64,000 bases of DNA, from NCBI GenBank assembly GCA_024304995.1, contig JAMWZD010000003.1, forward strand, positions 62,001-126,000, given 5' to 3'. The DNA comes from Rickettsiales bacterium. Its GTDB lineage: Bacteria > Pseudomonadota > Alphaproteobacteria > Rickettsiales > UBA998. The position numbers were made by a program, and so were the translations under genes. Of this stretch, positions 26,810-36,767 are shown piece after piece (positions within the stretch are counted from its first letter, which is position 1; every line of letters begins with the position of its first letter). Under the pieces are notes generated by a model. It ran no database searches, had not been told where the DNA came from, and saw only the letters and a list, made by a program, of their open reading frames with translations.

Positions 26810-28573
26810 TTATGACCCCACCTGTTGCTGACGCGCCTCTGCAATGCGCCCTTCATTGGCTGCTTCCTGCACTGCCGTTTTTGGCGTTTCGTTCAATTCT
26901 GCTTTGGCGTGTGCTACGGCATTCGCTTTGAACGCTTCATTTTTCAGCTCAAACATGGTCGCCGCAATGCCGCCAGTGTCAATTTCATTCATCAACTGAC
27001 CTGGAGTGAATTTATTGTCTACATAATGTTGCGCCAGATTATAAATATCGTCTACGGAACGTGTACTGCGCAATGTTGGAGAAGCTGTTGTAATCAGTTT
27101 TGCAACGGATTGCAGTTCCAGATCACCAGTTTTCTGGAAATTCTCACGCACTTCACTGTAATTATCTAACAATGGATCCTGTTTAAATGCCATGCCACGC
27201 AAAGCTGGTTGAGCAAAACTCATACCCATCATCAGCATCATCCCCTGTTGTCCGCGCACATGCGATGCCACCTGCCATGAAGCAAATGCGCTTGCTGCAC
27301 TTGCCACCGCGCCAAGCCCCACGGTTTTGATCAGGTTGCTGCGAGCTTTCTGAACAGAAGGTGAGGCTTTAGGATCAAATACGGCTTTTATAGCGCTCAC
27401 ATCTTTTGCATCCACACCTTTCATATCAGCATACATATTGACCAGATTTTCCATGCTGCGAGACATGAAAGACACGTCGCGCACCGATTGCACTGCAATG
27501 GAAGAAATGGCAGCAGTCTGTGTTGCTGTCTGCATAATGTTTTTGTTAGCAAGCCCAGTGCCGACATTGCCTAATGTTTCTTTCGCTTTGTCTGCTGCGC
27601 CTGCACCTGCCACTGCGCCAATGACAGATGAGACTTTTTCATTTGCTTTGGAGAGCAGTCCTTTTGCCTGATCACCAAACTGTGCTTCTTTGCCTTTCAG
27701 ATTGCCGAATAATGTGTTGGATTGATCCTGACCTGTTACGTCCACCAGTTTTCCAGCTTTGTCTTTAAAGCCTAATTTATCCAGAGTCACACCCACCTGA
27801 CCAATGGCTGCAGATGGAATGTTGATAAGGTCTTTATTGTCAAACCCATATGCGAAGCGTTCTGGAGCGCCCATGCCTTCACCCACAATGCCCGCTTTTT
27901 GCTGAACATGCCCAAGCACTCCAAGTTTCTCTTTGTTGCCTGCCAGTTTTTCAACAATGCCTTCTTTGATGAATGTTCCAGTCGCCGCAGAAGCGCTTCC
28001 CACGCCTGCTGTGCTGGAACCAACAATGTTTAAAACGCCGCTTTTTTCCTGCAACTTGCTGCCCTGATTTTTCAGAAAGTCACCTGCTGCCTGCAAAGGT
28101 GTGCTGGTCAGATTACCTGCGATATTAGTTGCGCCTTTCAGCAAACCACTTCCTTTGCTCACTGCTGCAACACCAAGCGCTGCGGTAGCGTAGTCTGGTT
28201 TAATCTGCCCCTGCATGACATTCGCAAAGCCTGAAATGGGGTTCAGTCCAAAAATAGCATTTCTTGGTGCGTTGGTAAAATCAGTCTTTTCCTGCAGCAC
28301 ATTGGCGAAATTGTCTGCTTTTTTGGAAAAAGTATCCTCGCCCTGTGGCAGATGGGATTCGAATTCTTTGAACTGGGATTCGTTAATCTGATCATTAAAT
28401 ACACCAGACCCTGCACTGCTGACACCGCCAAAGCGAGAAGATTTAGGGAAAACAGAGGAGGCTGCTACAGCGGAATTTCTGATGTTGCCAATCTGTGACG
28501 CAGTATTGCCAGCATTCCCGCCTCGCGTAAATGCTTTAATTCCGTTTGCTGCGTTGGATGGCATGGTGACCAA
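26810..28573 (-). CDS. Large Ala/Gly/Ser-rich orphan protein (587 aa)
   Basis: No family recognised. Long Gly/Ala/Ser-rich stretches (SSTAGVGSASAATGTFIKEG, VSSVIGAVAGAGAADKAKET) with two or three hydrophobic segments near 405-450 (VGLGAVASAASAFASWQVAS, MMLMMGMSFAQPALRGM). The C-terminal 150 residues are polar helix. TTG at 28573 is supported by AAGGAG six bases before; ATG at 28564 is the alternative. First gene of a two-gene unit with the 416-aa protein. Both lie between HU and a repeat element. Confidence 0.6.
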   Translation of the reverse strand: MVTMPSNAANGIKAFTRGGNAGNTASQIGNIRNSAVAASSVFPKSSRFGGVSSAGSGVFNDQINESQFKEFESHLPQGEDTFSKKADNFANVLQEKTDFTNAPRNAIFGLNPISGFANVMQGQIKPDYATAALGVAAVSKGSGLLKGATNIAGNLTSTPLQAAGDFLKNQGSKLQEKSGVLNIVGSSTAGVGSASAATGTFIKEGIVEKLAGNKEKLGVLGHVQQKAGIVGEGMGAPERFAYGFDNKDLINIPSAAIGQVGVTLDKLGFKDKAGKLVDVTGQDQSNTLFGNLKGKEAQFGDQAKGLLSKANEKVSSVIGAVAGAGAADKAKETLGNVGTGLANKNIMQTATQTAAISSIAVQSVRDVSFMSRSMENLVNMYADMKGVDAKDVSAIKAVFDPKASPSVQKARSNLIKTVGLGAVASAASAFASWQVASHVRGQQGMMLMMGMSFAQPALRGMAFKQDPLLDNYSEVRENFQKTGDLELQSVAKLITTASPTLRSTRSVDDIYNLAQHYVDNKFTPGQLMNEIDTGGIAATMFELKNEAFKANAVAHAKAELNETPKTAVQEAANEGRIAEARQQQVGS

Positions 28574-28686
28574 ATAAAACTCCTTAATATATAATTTCCT
28601 AATCTTATTATAACGCAGACTGGCTTACATATAGAGTGTTTTTATGTGAAACTTTCATGACAGTAAGAGGGGGAAGTAGCAATGCT

Positions 28687-28769
28687 CGTCATACTGAACG
28701 CAGTAAAGTATCCATATTGACATTTACGCCACGTTGTGAGATGGATTCTTCGCGCTGCTCAGAATGACG
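28687..28769. repeat. Palindromic repeat, family A, copy 1
   Basis: About 83 bp starting CGTCATACTGAACGCAGT and ending TCAGAATGACG, with inner blocks ATCCAT and ATGGATTCTTC; the ends are inverted copies of each other. Same family as seven other elements in this window. Confidence 0.8.
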
Positions 28770-28772
28770 GAG

Positions 28773-29447
28773 TTATAGTTGCTTTATAGGTTTTCCATAA
28801 CTTCCGATACAGTGTTCTTCGCCGTGATGAAAACCATCCTTTTCAGTTACACCATCGTTCAAAAAAAGTGACACATCATCTCTCGTTTCTTCTGGCGTAA
28901 CATAACCTACCGCCAGATGCGTTGGGTTTTCGTAAAAGGGCAAACACGCAAATACATAACAATTTTTTGGTAGTTTACGCCAATATTCAGCATCCTTATT
29001 ATAAGGCAAAATGGCAACTGCATGACGGTCTGCGCTTAAACTATGCAGCAAATCTTCTGCGTGCAAGGTTTTGCTAGGAACGCAGGGGCTGAAATATTGT
29101 GTGCTGAGCGCGGTGGCGACAGCATCACCCTGCAAAGTGAGCGTGTTTAGAGGGGATTCTGTGGCGGTGGAGCAGCCAATAATAATCCGCCAGATGGCAA
29201 CGATGGCTTCATCTGCGAAATCAGACTGTTTTTCTGCATTAAGCGCCAGTAAATCCCGCACCATCACTGCTTCGCGCCCAGGGCGGATATAGCTGCCAGC
29301 AACACCATGTTCGCTTTTCAGTTTGCCCACTTTCTGCACCACATTAATGCGCTCTTTCAACAAAGAAATAAGCTGTTTATCTATTGCGTCTATCGCCCCG
29401 CGATGTTGCATGAGTTGCGCTTCAAAATTGTTGGAGTCATGTGTCAT
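28773..29447 (-). CDS. Chorismate mutase (AroQ type) with C-terminal domain
   Basis: 224 aa. An AroQ-type helical domain (about 10-95) has HRGAIDAIDKQLISLLKERI, GKLKSEHG and RPGREAVMVRDLLAL, matching chorismate mutase, which makes prephenate for Phe and Tyr. The remaining 130 residues (STQYFSPCVPSKTLHAEDLL, AVAILPYN, HLAVGYVTPEETRDD) are not catalytic mutase sequence; they recall the extra domain of some alphaproteobacterial chorismate mutases that resembles part of prephenate dehydratase (inference). ATG at 29447 chosen over an upstream alternative at 29483. Divergent from metX. Confidence 0.8.
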   Translation of the reverse strand: MTHDSNNFEAQLMQHRGAIDAIDKQLISLLKERINVVQKVGKLKSEHGVAGSYIRPGREAVMVRDLLALNAEKQSDFADEAIVAIWRIIIGCSTATESPLNTLTLQGDAVATALSTQYFSPCVPSKTLHAEDLLHSLSADRHAVAILPYNKDAEYWRKLPKNCYVFACLPFYENPTHLAVGYVTPEETRDDVSLFLNDGVTEKDGFHHGEEHCIGSYGKPIKQL

Positions 29448-29502
29448 GCATACCACTTTACAAAGGCTTGGCGCAAAGCGCAAGCTATGCTATGCCGTTA
29501 GG

Positions 29503-30666
29503 ATGACAACAACCATGCTACATTTCGGAGCAGCCAGACGCGCCATTGAGGTGGGCAATATTGCGCATGTTGCGCAGGATGCGCCCATCAAGCTGGATTC
29601 TGGCGTGAAATTGCGCAATATTCCTGTGGCGTATCAGACCTATGGCACATTGAATGAGGAGAAAAACAACGCCATTCTCATCTGCCATGCATTGACGGGG
29701 GATCAGTATGTCGCCAGTGACAACCCGCTTACCGAACGTGCAGGCTGGTGGAGCAATATGGTGGGGGCTGGCAAACCGATTGATACGGATAAATTCTTCG
29801 TGATTTGCTCCAATATTTTAGGGGGCTGTTTTGGAACATATGGTCCACGCCACGAAAAAGATGGCGCACCGATTGCGCTGAATTTTCCCGTGGTGACGAT
29901 TGGAGATATGGTACGCGTGCAGGAACGGCTGGTGGCATCTTTCGGGATTGAGCGTTTATTTGCCGTCATTGGTGGTTCACTTGGCGGGATGCAGGTGTTG
30001 CAATGGACGGTAGATTTTCCTGAAAAAGTCGTTTGCGCTATTCCCATTGCCACCACCTACCGTCATAATGCGCAAAATATTGCGTATCACGAAATTGGCA
30101 GACAAGCGATTATGACAGACCCAAACTGGCGCGGAGGCAATTATTATCATGAAGAGACTTACCCTGAAAACGGGTTAGCGGTCGCGCGGATGACCGCGCA
30201 TGTGACGTATCTTTCCGAGGTGGCATTGCAGCACAAATTCGGACGGAAATTGCAGGACGGTGAAGCAATGAATTATAGCTTCGATGCCAATTTTCAGGTG
30301 GAAAGCTATCTGCGGTATCAGGGCAGCAATTTCGTGCAACGCTTTGACCCTAATTCGTATTTATATATTACCAAAGCGGCAGATTATTTTGATGTGACTG
30401 CCGCGCATGGGGGCAGTGTGGCAGAAGCCTTTGCAAAAGCAAAAGCGTCTTTCTGTGTGCTGTCTTTTTCAAGTGACTGGCTATACACCACGCAGGAAGC
30501 ACGTATGATCGTCCGTGCGCTCACCGCACAAGGGTTGGATGTGAGTTTTTCTGAAATAGATTCGCCGCATGGACATGACGGATTTTTGCTTGAAGATGCA
30601 GATTATATGCGCGTCATTTCGGGATATTTGTCGGGGAAGGCGCACGCCTTGAACGTGTCATGTTGA
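29503..30666 (+). CDS. metX: Homoserine O-acetyltransferase (MetX)
   Basis: 387 aa. Alpha/beta hydrolase acyltransferase with the nucleophile in GGSLGGMQVLQW (Ser), NILGGCFGTYGP, and the Asp/His pair in SFSSDWLYT and SPHGHDGFL. It acetylates (or succinylates) homoserine in methionine synthesis. Start at ATG 29503; a frame extension to 29323 overlaps the divergent chorismate mutase gene and is not family sequence. The last four codons and the TGA stop lie inside a palindromic repeat. metW follows, the standard pairing. Confidence 0.93.
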   Translation: MTTTMLHFGAARRAIEVGNIAHVAQDAPIKLDSGVKLRNIPVAYQTYGTLNEEKNNAILICHALTGDQYVASDNPLTERAGWWSNMVGAGKPIDTDKFFVICSNILGGCFGTYGPRHEKDGAPIALNFPVVTIGDMVRVQERLVASFGIERLFAVIGGSLGGMQVLQWTVDFPEKVVCAIPIATTYRHNAQNIAYHEIGRQAIMTDPNWRGGNYYHEETYPENGLAVARMTAHVTYLSEVALQHKFGRKLQDGEAMNYSFDANFQVESYLRYQGSNFVQRFDPNSYLYITKAADYFDVTAAHGGSVAEAFAKAKASFCVLSFSSDWLYTTQEARMIVRALTAQGLDVSFSEIDSPHGHDGFLLEDADYMRVISGYLSGKAHALNVSC

Positions 30667-30734
30667 GCAAAGCGAAACATCCAGAGACATTTGAGCGTAC
30701 GGCGAGATGGATTCTTCACTGCGTTCAGAATGAC
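30657..30734. repeat. Palindromic repeat, family A, copy 2 (overlaps metX stop)
   Basis: About 78 bp, GTCATGTTGAGCAAAGCGAA to GCGTTCAGAATGAC. It overlaps the last 10 bases of metX and supplies its TGA stop, and fills the gap before metW, so metX and metW would be co-transcribed through the hairpin. Confidence 0.8.
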
Positions 30735-30747
30735 GAAGGAGGGAGAT

Positions 30748-31353
30748 ATGAAACTCTCAGAAAATAAACAAATCATCGCTGACTTCGTGCCATCAGGCGC
30801 AAAAATTCTGGATATTGGCTGTGGTGATGGTGATTTGATGGCATGGCTGGCAGAGCATAAAGCGGTCAGCGGGCAGGGGATTGAGCTGGACAACGCGCAT
30901 GTGCAATGCGCCATTGCGCGTGGGCTTTCCGTGGTGCAGGGAGATGCGGAAGCAGATATCTCTTTTTATCAGGATAAAATTTATGATGTCGTTATTATGA
31001 ATCAAAGCCTGCAAATGATGCATGACCCGAAGAAAATGTTGCGTGAAGCGGCGCGTGTGGGCAAGCAGGTGGTGGTGTCTGTTCCAAATTTCGGCTATTG
31101 GTATAATCGGTTCTATCTGGGTGTGTATGGCAAAATGCCTGTCAGCAAGCAGCTGGATTATGCATGGTATGAAACGCCAAACATCCATTTTTGCACGCTG
31201 AAAGATTTTGTGTGTTTGTGTAAGGAATTAAATCTTCGCATTGAAAAAAGTGATGTGTTAGTGCCTTTTCCTGCGCCTGAGGCGCTATCTGACTCAGGAT
31301 GGTTCAGCAATATTTTTGCACAAAAAGGGGTGTTTTTGCTCTCAGATATATAA
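30748..31353 (+). CDS. metW: Methionine biosynthesis protein MetW
   Basis: 201 aa, the family's usual length. Class I methyltransferase fold: ILDIGCGDGDLMAWLAEHK (motif I), GQGIELDNAHV, VIMNQSLQMMHDPKKMLREA, VVVSVPNFGYWYNRFYLG, SKQLDYAWYETPNIHFCTLK. MetW works with MetX in methionine synthesis. Start at 30748 behind GGAGG; upstream in-frame codons belong to the repeat. Confidence 0.93.
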   Translation: MKLSENKQIIADFVPSGAKILDIGCGDGDLMAWLAEHKAVSGQGIELDNAHVQCAIARGLSVVQGDAEADISFYQDKIYDVVIMNQSLQMMHDPKKMLREAARVGKQVVVSVPNFGYWYNRFYLGVYGKMPVSKQLDYAWYETPNIHFCTLKDFVCLCKELNLRIEKSDVLVPFPAPEALSDSGWFSNIFAQKGVFLLSDI

Positions 31354-31453
31354 GATTTAACTTATATATCTCAATGGAGTGCTTGCCTAATTCCAACTTT
31401 ATGCTATTAGTTATGCCCTTGATTAAGATTGTATAACTACGACCAGAGAGACT

Positions 31454-32878
31454 ATGTCATCATTTTCGCCTGAGGCCTTTAAAGCAAAACTGAAGCCAGT
31501 ATTGATTTCTGGCAAGGAAGTCCATCCTATCGTGGAAGGTGGAAAGGGTATTAGTGCAACTAACGGAGATAGCGCAGGCGCGTTTGCAGCAGCAGGTGCA
31601 GTGGGCACATTTTCAGGTGTAAATCCTGATAGTTATAATCCTGACGGCTCTTTAGTGCCATATGAATATAAAGGTTCAACACGCAAAGAACGCCATGAAG
31701 AACTGGTGCAGCTCGGAATAGATGGTTCTGTGCATCAGGCGCGTGTCGCACATGAAATTGCAGGCGGTAAAGGGCGCATCCACATGAATGTGTTGTGGGA
31801 AATGGGCGGTGCTGAGCGCATTTTGAAAGGCACGCTGGATCAGGCAGCAGACATTATTGACGGAATTACCTGTGGTGCGGGAATGCCGTACAAACTGGCA
31901 GAAATTGCAGCAAGTTATAAAGTATATTATCATCCGATTGTCTCTTCCATGCGTGCCTTCCGCGCGCTTTGGAAACGTGGATATTCCAAGCATGTGGAGT
32001 GGTTGGGAAGCGTGGTTTATGAAGACCCGTGGAGAGCAGGCGGGCATAATGGTCTGTCCAACAGTGAAGACCCAACCGTGCCACAAGACCCCTATCCCCG
32101 CGTGGCAGAAATTCGCAAATTTATGGATGCGCAAGGCTTGCAGCATGTGCCGATTATTATGGCAGGTGGTGCGTGGCATTTGAAAGACTGGGAACACTGG
32201 CTGGACAATCCTGAAATTGGCGCAATTGCATTTCAGTTTGGCACGCGACCACTGCTCACCAAAGAAAGCCCGATTACGGATGAATGGAAGCGCGGGCTGA
32301 TGGAGTTGAAAGAAGGCGATATTTTCCTCAATAAATTCTCGCCAACGGGTTTTTATTCATCTGCGGTGAATAATGATTTTATTAAAGAATTGCGCGCGCG
32401 CAGTGAACGCCAGATGCCATTTTCTTCTAAACAAACTGATGAATTTAGTGAAATGATTGAGTTTGGTCCTCGCAAGCGTCCACACTATGTTCGTCCAGAA
32501 CATAAAGATGCAGCACAACAATATATGGCGCAGGGCTATACGGATATTTTAAAAACGCCTGATGATACATTCATTTTTGTGTCGCCAGAAAAAGCAGCGG
32601 AAATCCATAAAGATCAGGTGGATTGCATGGGCTGCCTCAGCCATTGCCGTTTCAGCAACTGGAAAGATTACGACGATTACACCACAGGCAAAAAAGCCGA
32701 CCCGCGAAGCTTCTGTATCCAAAAAACCTTGCAGGACATTGCACATGGTGGAGCAATCAATGAGAATCTGATGTTCTCAGGGCATAATGCGTATAAATTC
32801 CGCGATGATCCATATTATGCGGATGGGTTTATTCCAACGGTGGGGGAATTGGTGGAGCGGATTCGGACTGGGTTGTAA
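31454..32878 (+). CDS. Nitronate monooxygenase-like flavoprotein
   Basis: 474 aa. TIM-barrel flavoprotein of the NMO/2-nitropropane dioxygenase group: GITCGAGMPYKLAEIA, IIMAGGAWHLKDWEHWLDNP, GAIAFQFGTRPLLTKESPIT are the flavin and phosphate loops. Long C-terminal part carries DCMGCLSHCRFSNW, a Cys cluster (CxxCxxxC) that could bind a metal or FeS centre. The larger size (standard NMO is about 350 aa) marks a distinct subgroup. Substrate unknown. A 100-bp gap with no repeat precedes it. Confidence 0.8.
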   Translation: MSSFSPEAFKAKLKPVLISGKEVHPIVEGGKGISATNGDSAGAFAAAGAVGTFSGVNPDSYNPDGSLVPYEYKGSTRKERHEELVQLGIDGSVHQARVAHEIAGGKGRIHMNVLWEMGGAERILKGTLDQAADIIDGITCGAGMPYKLAEIAASYKVYYHPIVSSMRAFRALWKRGYSKHVEWLGSVVYEDPWRAGGHNGLSNSEDPTVPQDPYPRVAEIRKFMDAQGLQHVPIIMAGGAWHLKDWEHWLDNPEIGAIAFQFGTRPLLTKESPITDEWKRGLMELKEGDIFLNKFSPTGFYSSAVNNDFIKELRARSERQMPFSSKQTDEFSEMIEFGPRKRPHYVRPEHKDAAQQYMAQGYTDILKTPDDTFIFVSPEKAAEIHKDQVDCMGCLSHCRFSNWKDYDDYTTGKKADPRSFCIQKTLQDIAHGGAINENLMFSGHNAYKFRDDPYYADGFIPTVGELVERIRTGL

Positions 32879-32889
32879 ATTGAGGTTTT

Positions 32890-32970
32890 GTCATGTTGAG
32901 GCAACGCCGAAATTTCCAGAGACTCTTGCATAAGCGGTGAGATGGATGCTTCACTGCGTTCAGCATGACG
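32890..32970. repeat. Palindromic repeat, family A, copy 3
   Basis: About 81 bp, GTCATGTTGAGGCAACGCCG to TTCAGCATGACG, between the flavoprotein gene and clpB. Confidence 0.8.
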
Positions 32971-33069
32971 CAGCCTGAATTGATTAAGCTAAATCAGTTT
33001 TGAATATTGAATCTGAATTTTCCGTAATTATATCAATAAGTGAAAGAACTTTTTTGATATGAGGAACAG

Positions 33070-35673
33070 ATGCAGATTGAAAAATATACTGACAATAGCA
33101 AACAATTGATGCAATCCGCGCAAGCCGAGGCGTTGCGGCGTGACCATCAGCGCTTTTTGCCTGAGCATATCTTGTATGCCGCGCTGAAAAATAATGATGC
33201 TACCATCAAAGGCGTATTGAAAGAAACAGGCGTGAATGCGGATGTATTAAAGAAAGATATTGATGCATTGCTGAAAAAACAGCCTTCGGTTTCTGGTGGT
33301 GGGGCAGGGAATCTCTCGCTCGACCCGCAAACAGCGAAGCTGATTGGTTTTGCAGAAGATGCTGCTGTGAAGCAGGCAGATCAGTTTGTGACGGTGGAGA
33401 TGTTCTTGCTGGCGGCAACCATGCTGGAAAATACGCCACTTTCTGATGTGCTTACCAAAGCAGGGCTGACCTCCAAAACTGTCAATCGCGCCATTAAAAA
33501 TCTGCGCGGTGGCAAAGCGGCAACCAGTGCCAATGCGGAGGAGCAATATCAGGCGCTAGAAAAATACACCAAAGATTTCACGGAAATGGCAGAGAACAAC
33601 AAGCTGGACCCAGTGATTGGGCGGGATGAAGAAATCCGCCGTACTATGCAGGTGTTGTCCCGCCGCACGAAAAACAATCCTGTGTTGATTGGTGAACCAG
33701 GCGTAGGGAAAACAGCGATTATTGAGGGTTTGGCGCAGCGCATTGTGGCAGAAGATGTGCCTGAAAATCTCAAAGGGAAAAAACTGCTCTCACTGGATTT
33801 AGGTGCGCTCATTGCAGGCGCAAAATTTCGCGGGGAATTTGAGGAGCGTTTAAAGGCGGTGCTGTCTGAACTGGACTCTATGGCGGGCGAGGTGATTTTA
33901 TTCATCGATGAATTGCACACGCTGGTGGGTGCGGGGGCTTCCGAGGGTTCTATGGATGCGTCTAATCTGCTCAAACCTGCTTTGGCGCGGGGTGAATTGC
34001 ATTGTGTGGGGGCAACCACTTTAGATGAATATCGCAAATATATTGAAAAAGATGCAGCTTTGGCGCGGCGTTTTCAGTCTGTGTTTGTGGCAGAGCCAAC
34101 GCTGGCAGACACTATTTCCATTTTGCGAGGACTCAAGGAAAAATACGAAGTGCATCACGGTATCAGAATCACTGACAGTGCAATTATTGCGGCGGCGCAG
34201 CTTTCCAACCGTTATATTACGGACAGATTCTTGCCAGATAAAGCGATTGATTTGATGGATGAAGCAGCAAGTCGCCTGCGTATGGAAGTGGATAGCAAGC
34301 CTGAAGAACTGGACGAGCTTGACCGCAAGATTATTCAGATGAAAATTGAAGCGGAGGCGTTAAAGCGTGAAACGGATGATGCATCAAAAGAACGATTGGA
34401 AAAGCTGACGGGTGAATTGAAAGAGCTGGAAGCGACATCACTGGAAATGAATGCACAGTGGCAGGCGGAAAAAGCCAAACTGGCAGACTCAAGTGATGTG
34501 AAAGAGCAGCTTGAAGAAGCACGCGGGCAGCTGGAACGCGCTCAACGCGAAGGGGATTTGGCGAAAGCAGGGGAACTGGCGTACGGCATTATTCCTCAGT
34601 TAGAAAAACAAATGCAGGCAGCTGAAAATGCTGATGCGTCTGACAACACTATGGTGCGTGACGCAGTGACAGATCAGGATATTGCCAGCATCGTGGCACG
34701 CTGGACGGGCATTCCTGTGGAGAAAATGCTGGAGGGCGAGCGCGACAAATTGCTACGTGCAGAAGAAGAACTCCGCAAATATGTTGTGGGGCAGGAAGAG
34801 GCGTTAGTGGCAGTGAGCAACGCCGTGCGCCGTTCCCGCGCAGGCTTGCAGGACCCAAACCGTCCTTTGGGGTCGTTCCTGTTTCTTGGTCCTACGGGGG
34901 TGGGGAAAACGGAGCTTACGAAAGCACTGGCGCGATTCCTGTTTGATGATGAATCCGCCATTTTGCGCATTGATATGTCTGAATATATGGAGAAACATTC
35001 GGTAGCGCGGCTCATTGGTGCGCCTCCGGGATATGTAGGGTATGAACAAGGTGGCGTGCTGACCGAAGCGGTGCGCCGCAGACCTTATCAGGTGGTATTA
35101 TTTGATGAGGTGGAAAAGGCGCATGGGGATGTGTTCAACATTTTGCTGCAAGTGCTGGATGATGGACGATTGACGGACTCTCAAGGACGAACCATTGATT
35201 TTCGCAATACGATTATCATTTTAACGTCCAATCTGGGTGCGCAGCATATTGCCGAATTGCCCGATGGTGAATCTTTGGAAAAAGTCCGTCCGCTAGTGAT
35301 GAATGCGGTGCAACAGGCATTTAAGCCAGAATTCATCAACCGATTGGACGAAATTGTGTTATTCAACCGTCTGGCACGTGATTTGATGCACCGCATTACG
35401 GAAATTCAACTGGGTCGTTTGCAGACGCGGCTTGATGAACGCAATGTAACCATTAGTCTGGATGATAAAGCATATAACTGGCTTTCAGAAGCAGGATATG
35501 ATCCAATTTACGGCGCACGCCCACTCAAGCGCGTGATTCAGCGCGAGTTAGAAAATGAACTGGCGCAGAAAATTCTTTCTGGCAAGGTCATGGACGGTGC
35601 AACAGTGAATGTCAGCGCGGATAAAGACGGGTTATTGTTTGATAGCAAACCAAGTAATTCTGAGGCGGCATAA
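33070..35673 (+). CDS. clpB: ATP-dependent chaperone ClpB
   Basis: 867 aa, typical. N-domain (about 1-145), first AAA+ with [14 protein letters not shown] near residue 207, a coiled-coil middle domain (about 400-520) that distinguishes ClpB from ClpA, second AAA+ with [14 protein letters not shown] near 606 and the RIDMSEYME motif. It lacks the ClpP-binding loop. ClpB rescues aggregated proteins with DnaK. AGGAACAG precedes the ATG. A heat-shock promoter is expected in the 100 bp upstream but no clear sigma-32 site is named. Confidence 0.97.
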   Translation: MQIEKYTDNSKQLMQSAQAEALRRDHQRFLPEHILYAALKNNDATIKGVLKETGVNADVLKKDIDALLKKQPSVSGGGAGNLSLDPQTAKLIGFAEDAAVKQADQFVTVEMFLLAATMLENTPLSDVLTKAGLTSKTVNRAIKNLRGGKAATSANAEEQYQALEKYTKDFTEMAENNKLDPVIGRDEEIRRTMQVLSRRTKNNPVLIGEPGVGKTAIIEGLAQRIVAEDVPENLKGKKLLSLDLGALIAGAKFRGEFEERLKAVLSELDSMAGEVILFIDELHTLVGAGASEGSMDASNLLKPALARGELHCVGATTLDEYRKYIEKDAALARRFQSVFVAEPTLADTISILRGLKEKYEVHHGIRITDSAIIAAAQLSNRYITDRFLPDKAIDLMDEAASRLRMEVDSKPEELDELDRKIIQMKIEAEALKRETDDASKERLEKLTGELKELEATSLEMNAQWQAEKAKLADSSDVKEQLEEARGQLERAQREGDLAKAGELAYGIIPQLEKQMQAAENADASDNTMVRDAVTDQDIASIVARWTGIPVEKMLEGERDKLLRAEEELRKYVVGQEEALVAVSNAVRRSRAGLQDPNRPLGSFLFLGPTGVGKTELTKALARFLFDDESAILRIDMSEYMEKHSVARLIGAPPGYVGYEQGGVLTEAVRRRPYQVVLFDEVEKAHGDVFNILLQVLDDGRLTDSQGRTIDFRNTIIILTSNLGAQHIAELPDGESLEKVRPLVMNAVQQAFKPEFINRLDEIVLFNRLARDLMHRITEIQLGRLQTRLDERNVTISLDDKAYNWLSEAGYDPIYGARPLKRVIQRELENELAQKILSGKVMDGATVNVSADKDGLLFDSKPSNSEAA

Positions 35674-35714
35674 AAAAAGGAGCGTAGTCACTCTTTTATA
35701 AGGGTGACTACGCT
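35672..35714 (-). terminator. Terminator of the 129-aa orphan gene
   Basis: Perfect 11-bp stem AGCGTAGTCAC / GTGACTACGCT; the run of seven A to its left reads as T on the minus strand, so it serves the leftward gene. It may also slow transcripts from clpB. Confidence 0.8.
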
Positions 35715-35732
35715 GAAAATATCAAACCTATA

Positions 35733-36122
35733 TTAATACGGTTTAATATAAATATTAATGTCGGAGCAGCTAATTGCGCATTTAAAACAATTATTTTCAA
35801 ACGTATCCTCATAATACACGATAATATCTGTATTATGATTTTCGTTATAAACACAAAAACTGTCTATTTCTGGTATAGTTGCTGATGTGTCCATTATAAT
35901 AATACCATCAGATTTATGAATATGCAGCTTCCAGCGCAATGCAGCCAAAGTGTCTATTTCCAAAAATAAGTAGTTGGTTTGAGGATCGTAATCTACGAAT
36001 CCAACATTTTCAGACTCCCTACAATCTACACCATACGAAAATTTTATTTTGTTTGTTCTTTCATGGAAATAAAATAGTTCCATATCTTTTGAAAAGATGC
36101 GTTCTAATGTTTCAATGTTCAT
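35733..36122 (-). CDS. Hypothetical protein (129 aa), AT-rich orphan
   Basis: Unrecognised; acidic and Cys-containing (CFKCAISCSDINIYIKPY at the end) with mostly beta-type stretches (VGFVDYDPQTNYLFLEIDTL). No signal peptide or membrane helix. Single gene with its own terminator. Composition is distinctly more AT-rich than clpB. Confidence 0.5.
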   Translation of the reverse strand: MNIETLERIFSKDMELFYFHERTNKIKFSYGVDCRESENVGFVDYDPQTNYLFLEIDTLAALRWKLHIHKSDGIIIMDTSATIPEIDSFCVYNENHNTDIIVYYEDTFENNCFKCAISCSDINIYIKPY

Positions 36123-36341
36123 AAGAAGTGGGGCTTTTAAAAAAAAAGCGTGATAAGAATTACCTGATAATCCATAGCACGAATTTGAAATTTTAAAAGC
36201 GTTTATTGATAAGTGTTGACGTATTATTAAGTTTGAAGTAAATCTGCAATATTCTTACTTGCCATGCAAGATATATCATTCTTTAAGAATAGATACCCAA
36301 TTTTCATGCTGTAAGAATTGTAGTTTATTTTGCAAAAACGA

Positions 36342-36710
36342 ATGAATAGTTTTATTTCTGAATTAAGAACATTTTACAGTGAAAATACAAAGACGAACGT
36401 ACAAAGATTTGTAGTTATTGTACTACCAGCTTTTGTAATAGTCTCGTGTTTTGCAGGCGTTAAAACGTCAGCAGCAGCAATATTAGCACCTTGTTCTATT
36501 GGTTATTTAGCGGCCATAAACGACAAGCTAGGCAATCAAAAAAAACTGGATACTAAGTTTGAAGAAATAGTTGATAAAATAATTGATAAGATTGATGCAA
36601 CTGCATCAATACAAGTCGAAATTACCGATTCAGACGAGACTGTAAAAAATGCAGAAAATCTGGACACGACTTTTTTAGACTTTAACAAAAAAGTCCAAGA
36701 AGACGAGTAA
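36342..36710 (+). CDS. Small membrane-anchored orphan protein (122 aa)
   Basis: Two adjacent hydrophobic segments (residues about 21-60: FVVIVLPAFVIVSCFAG and AAAILAPCSIGYLAAI) followed by an acidic helical tail (KKLDTKFEEIVDKIIDKI). ATG at 36342 is preferred over TTG at 36330. No family recognised. Terminator follows; AT-rich. Confidence 0.5.
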   Translation: MNSFISELRTFYSENTKTNVQRFVVIVLPAFVIVSCFAGVKTSAAAILAPCSIGYLAAINDKLGNQKKLDTKFEEIVDKIIDKIDATASIQVEITDSDETVKNAENLDTTFLDFNKKVQEDE

Positions 36711-36729
36711 TATCAGCTTAAATTAAATC

Positions 36730-36756
36730 ACCTGCCATTAGCGCAGGTTTTTTTTT
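36730..36756 (+). terminator. Rho-independent terminator
   Basis: ACCTGC / GCAGGT stem with a 7-nt loop followed by nine T. Ends the 122-aa gene; the convergent ccmB stops just beyond. Confidence 0.85.
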
Positions 36757-36767
36757 GACTTGTTGGT

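Noticed and set aside
29323-29502. Longer start of metX
   Set aside because: It overlaps the divergent chorismate mutase coding region; family sequence starts after 29503.
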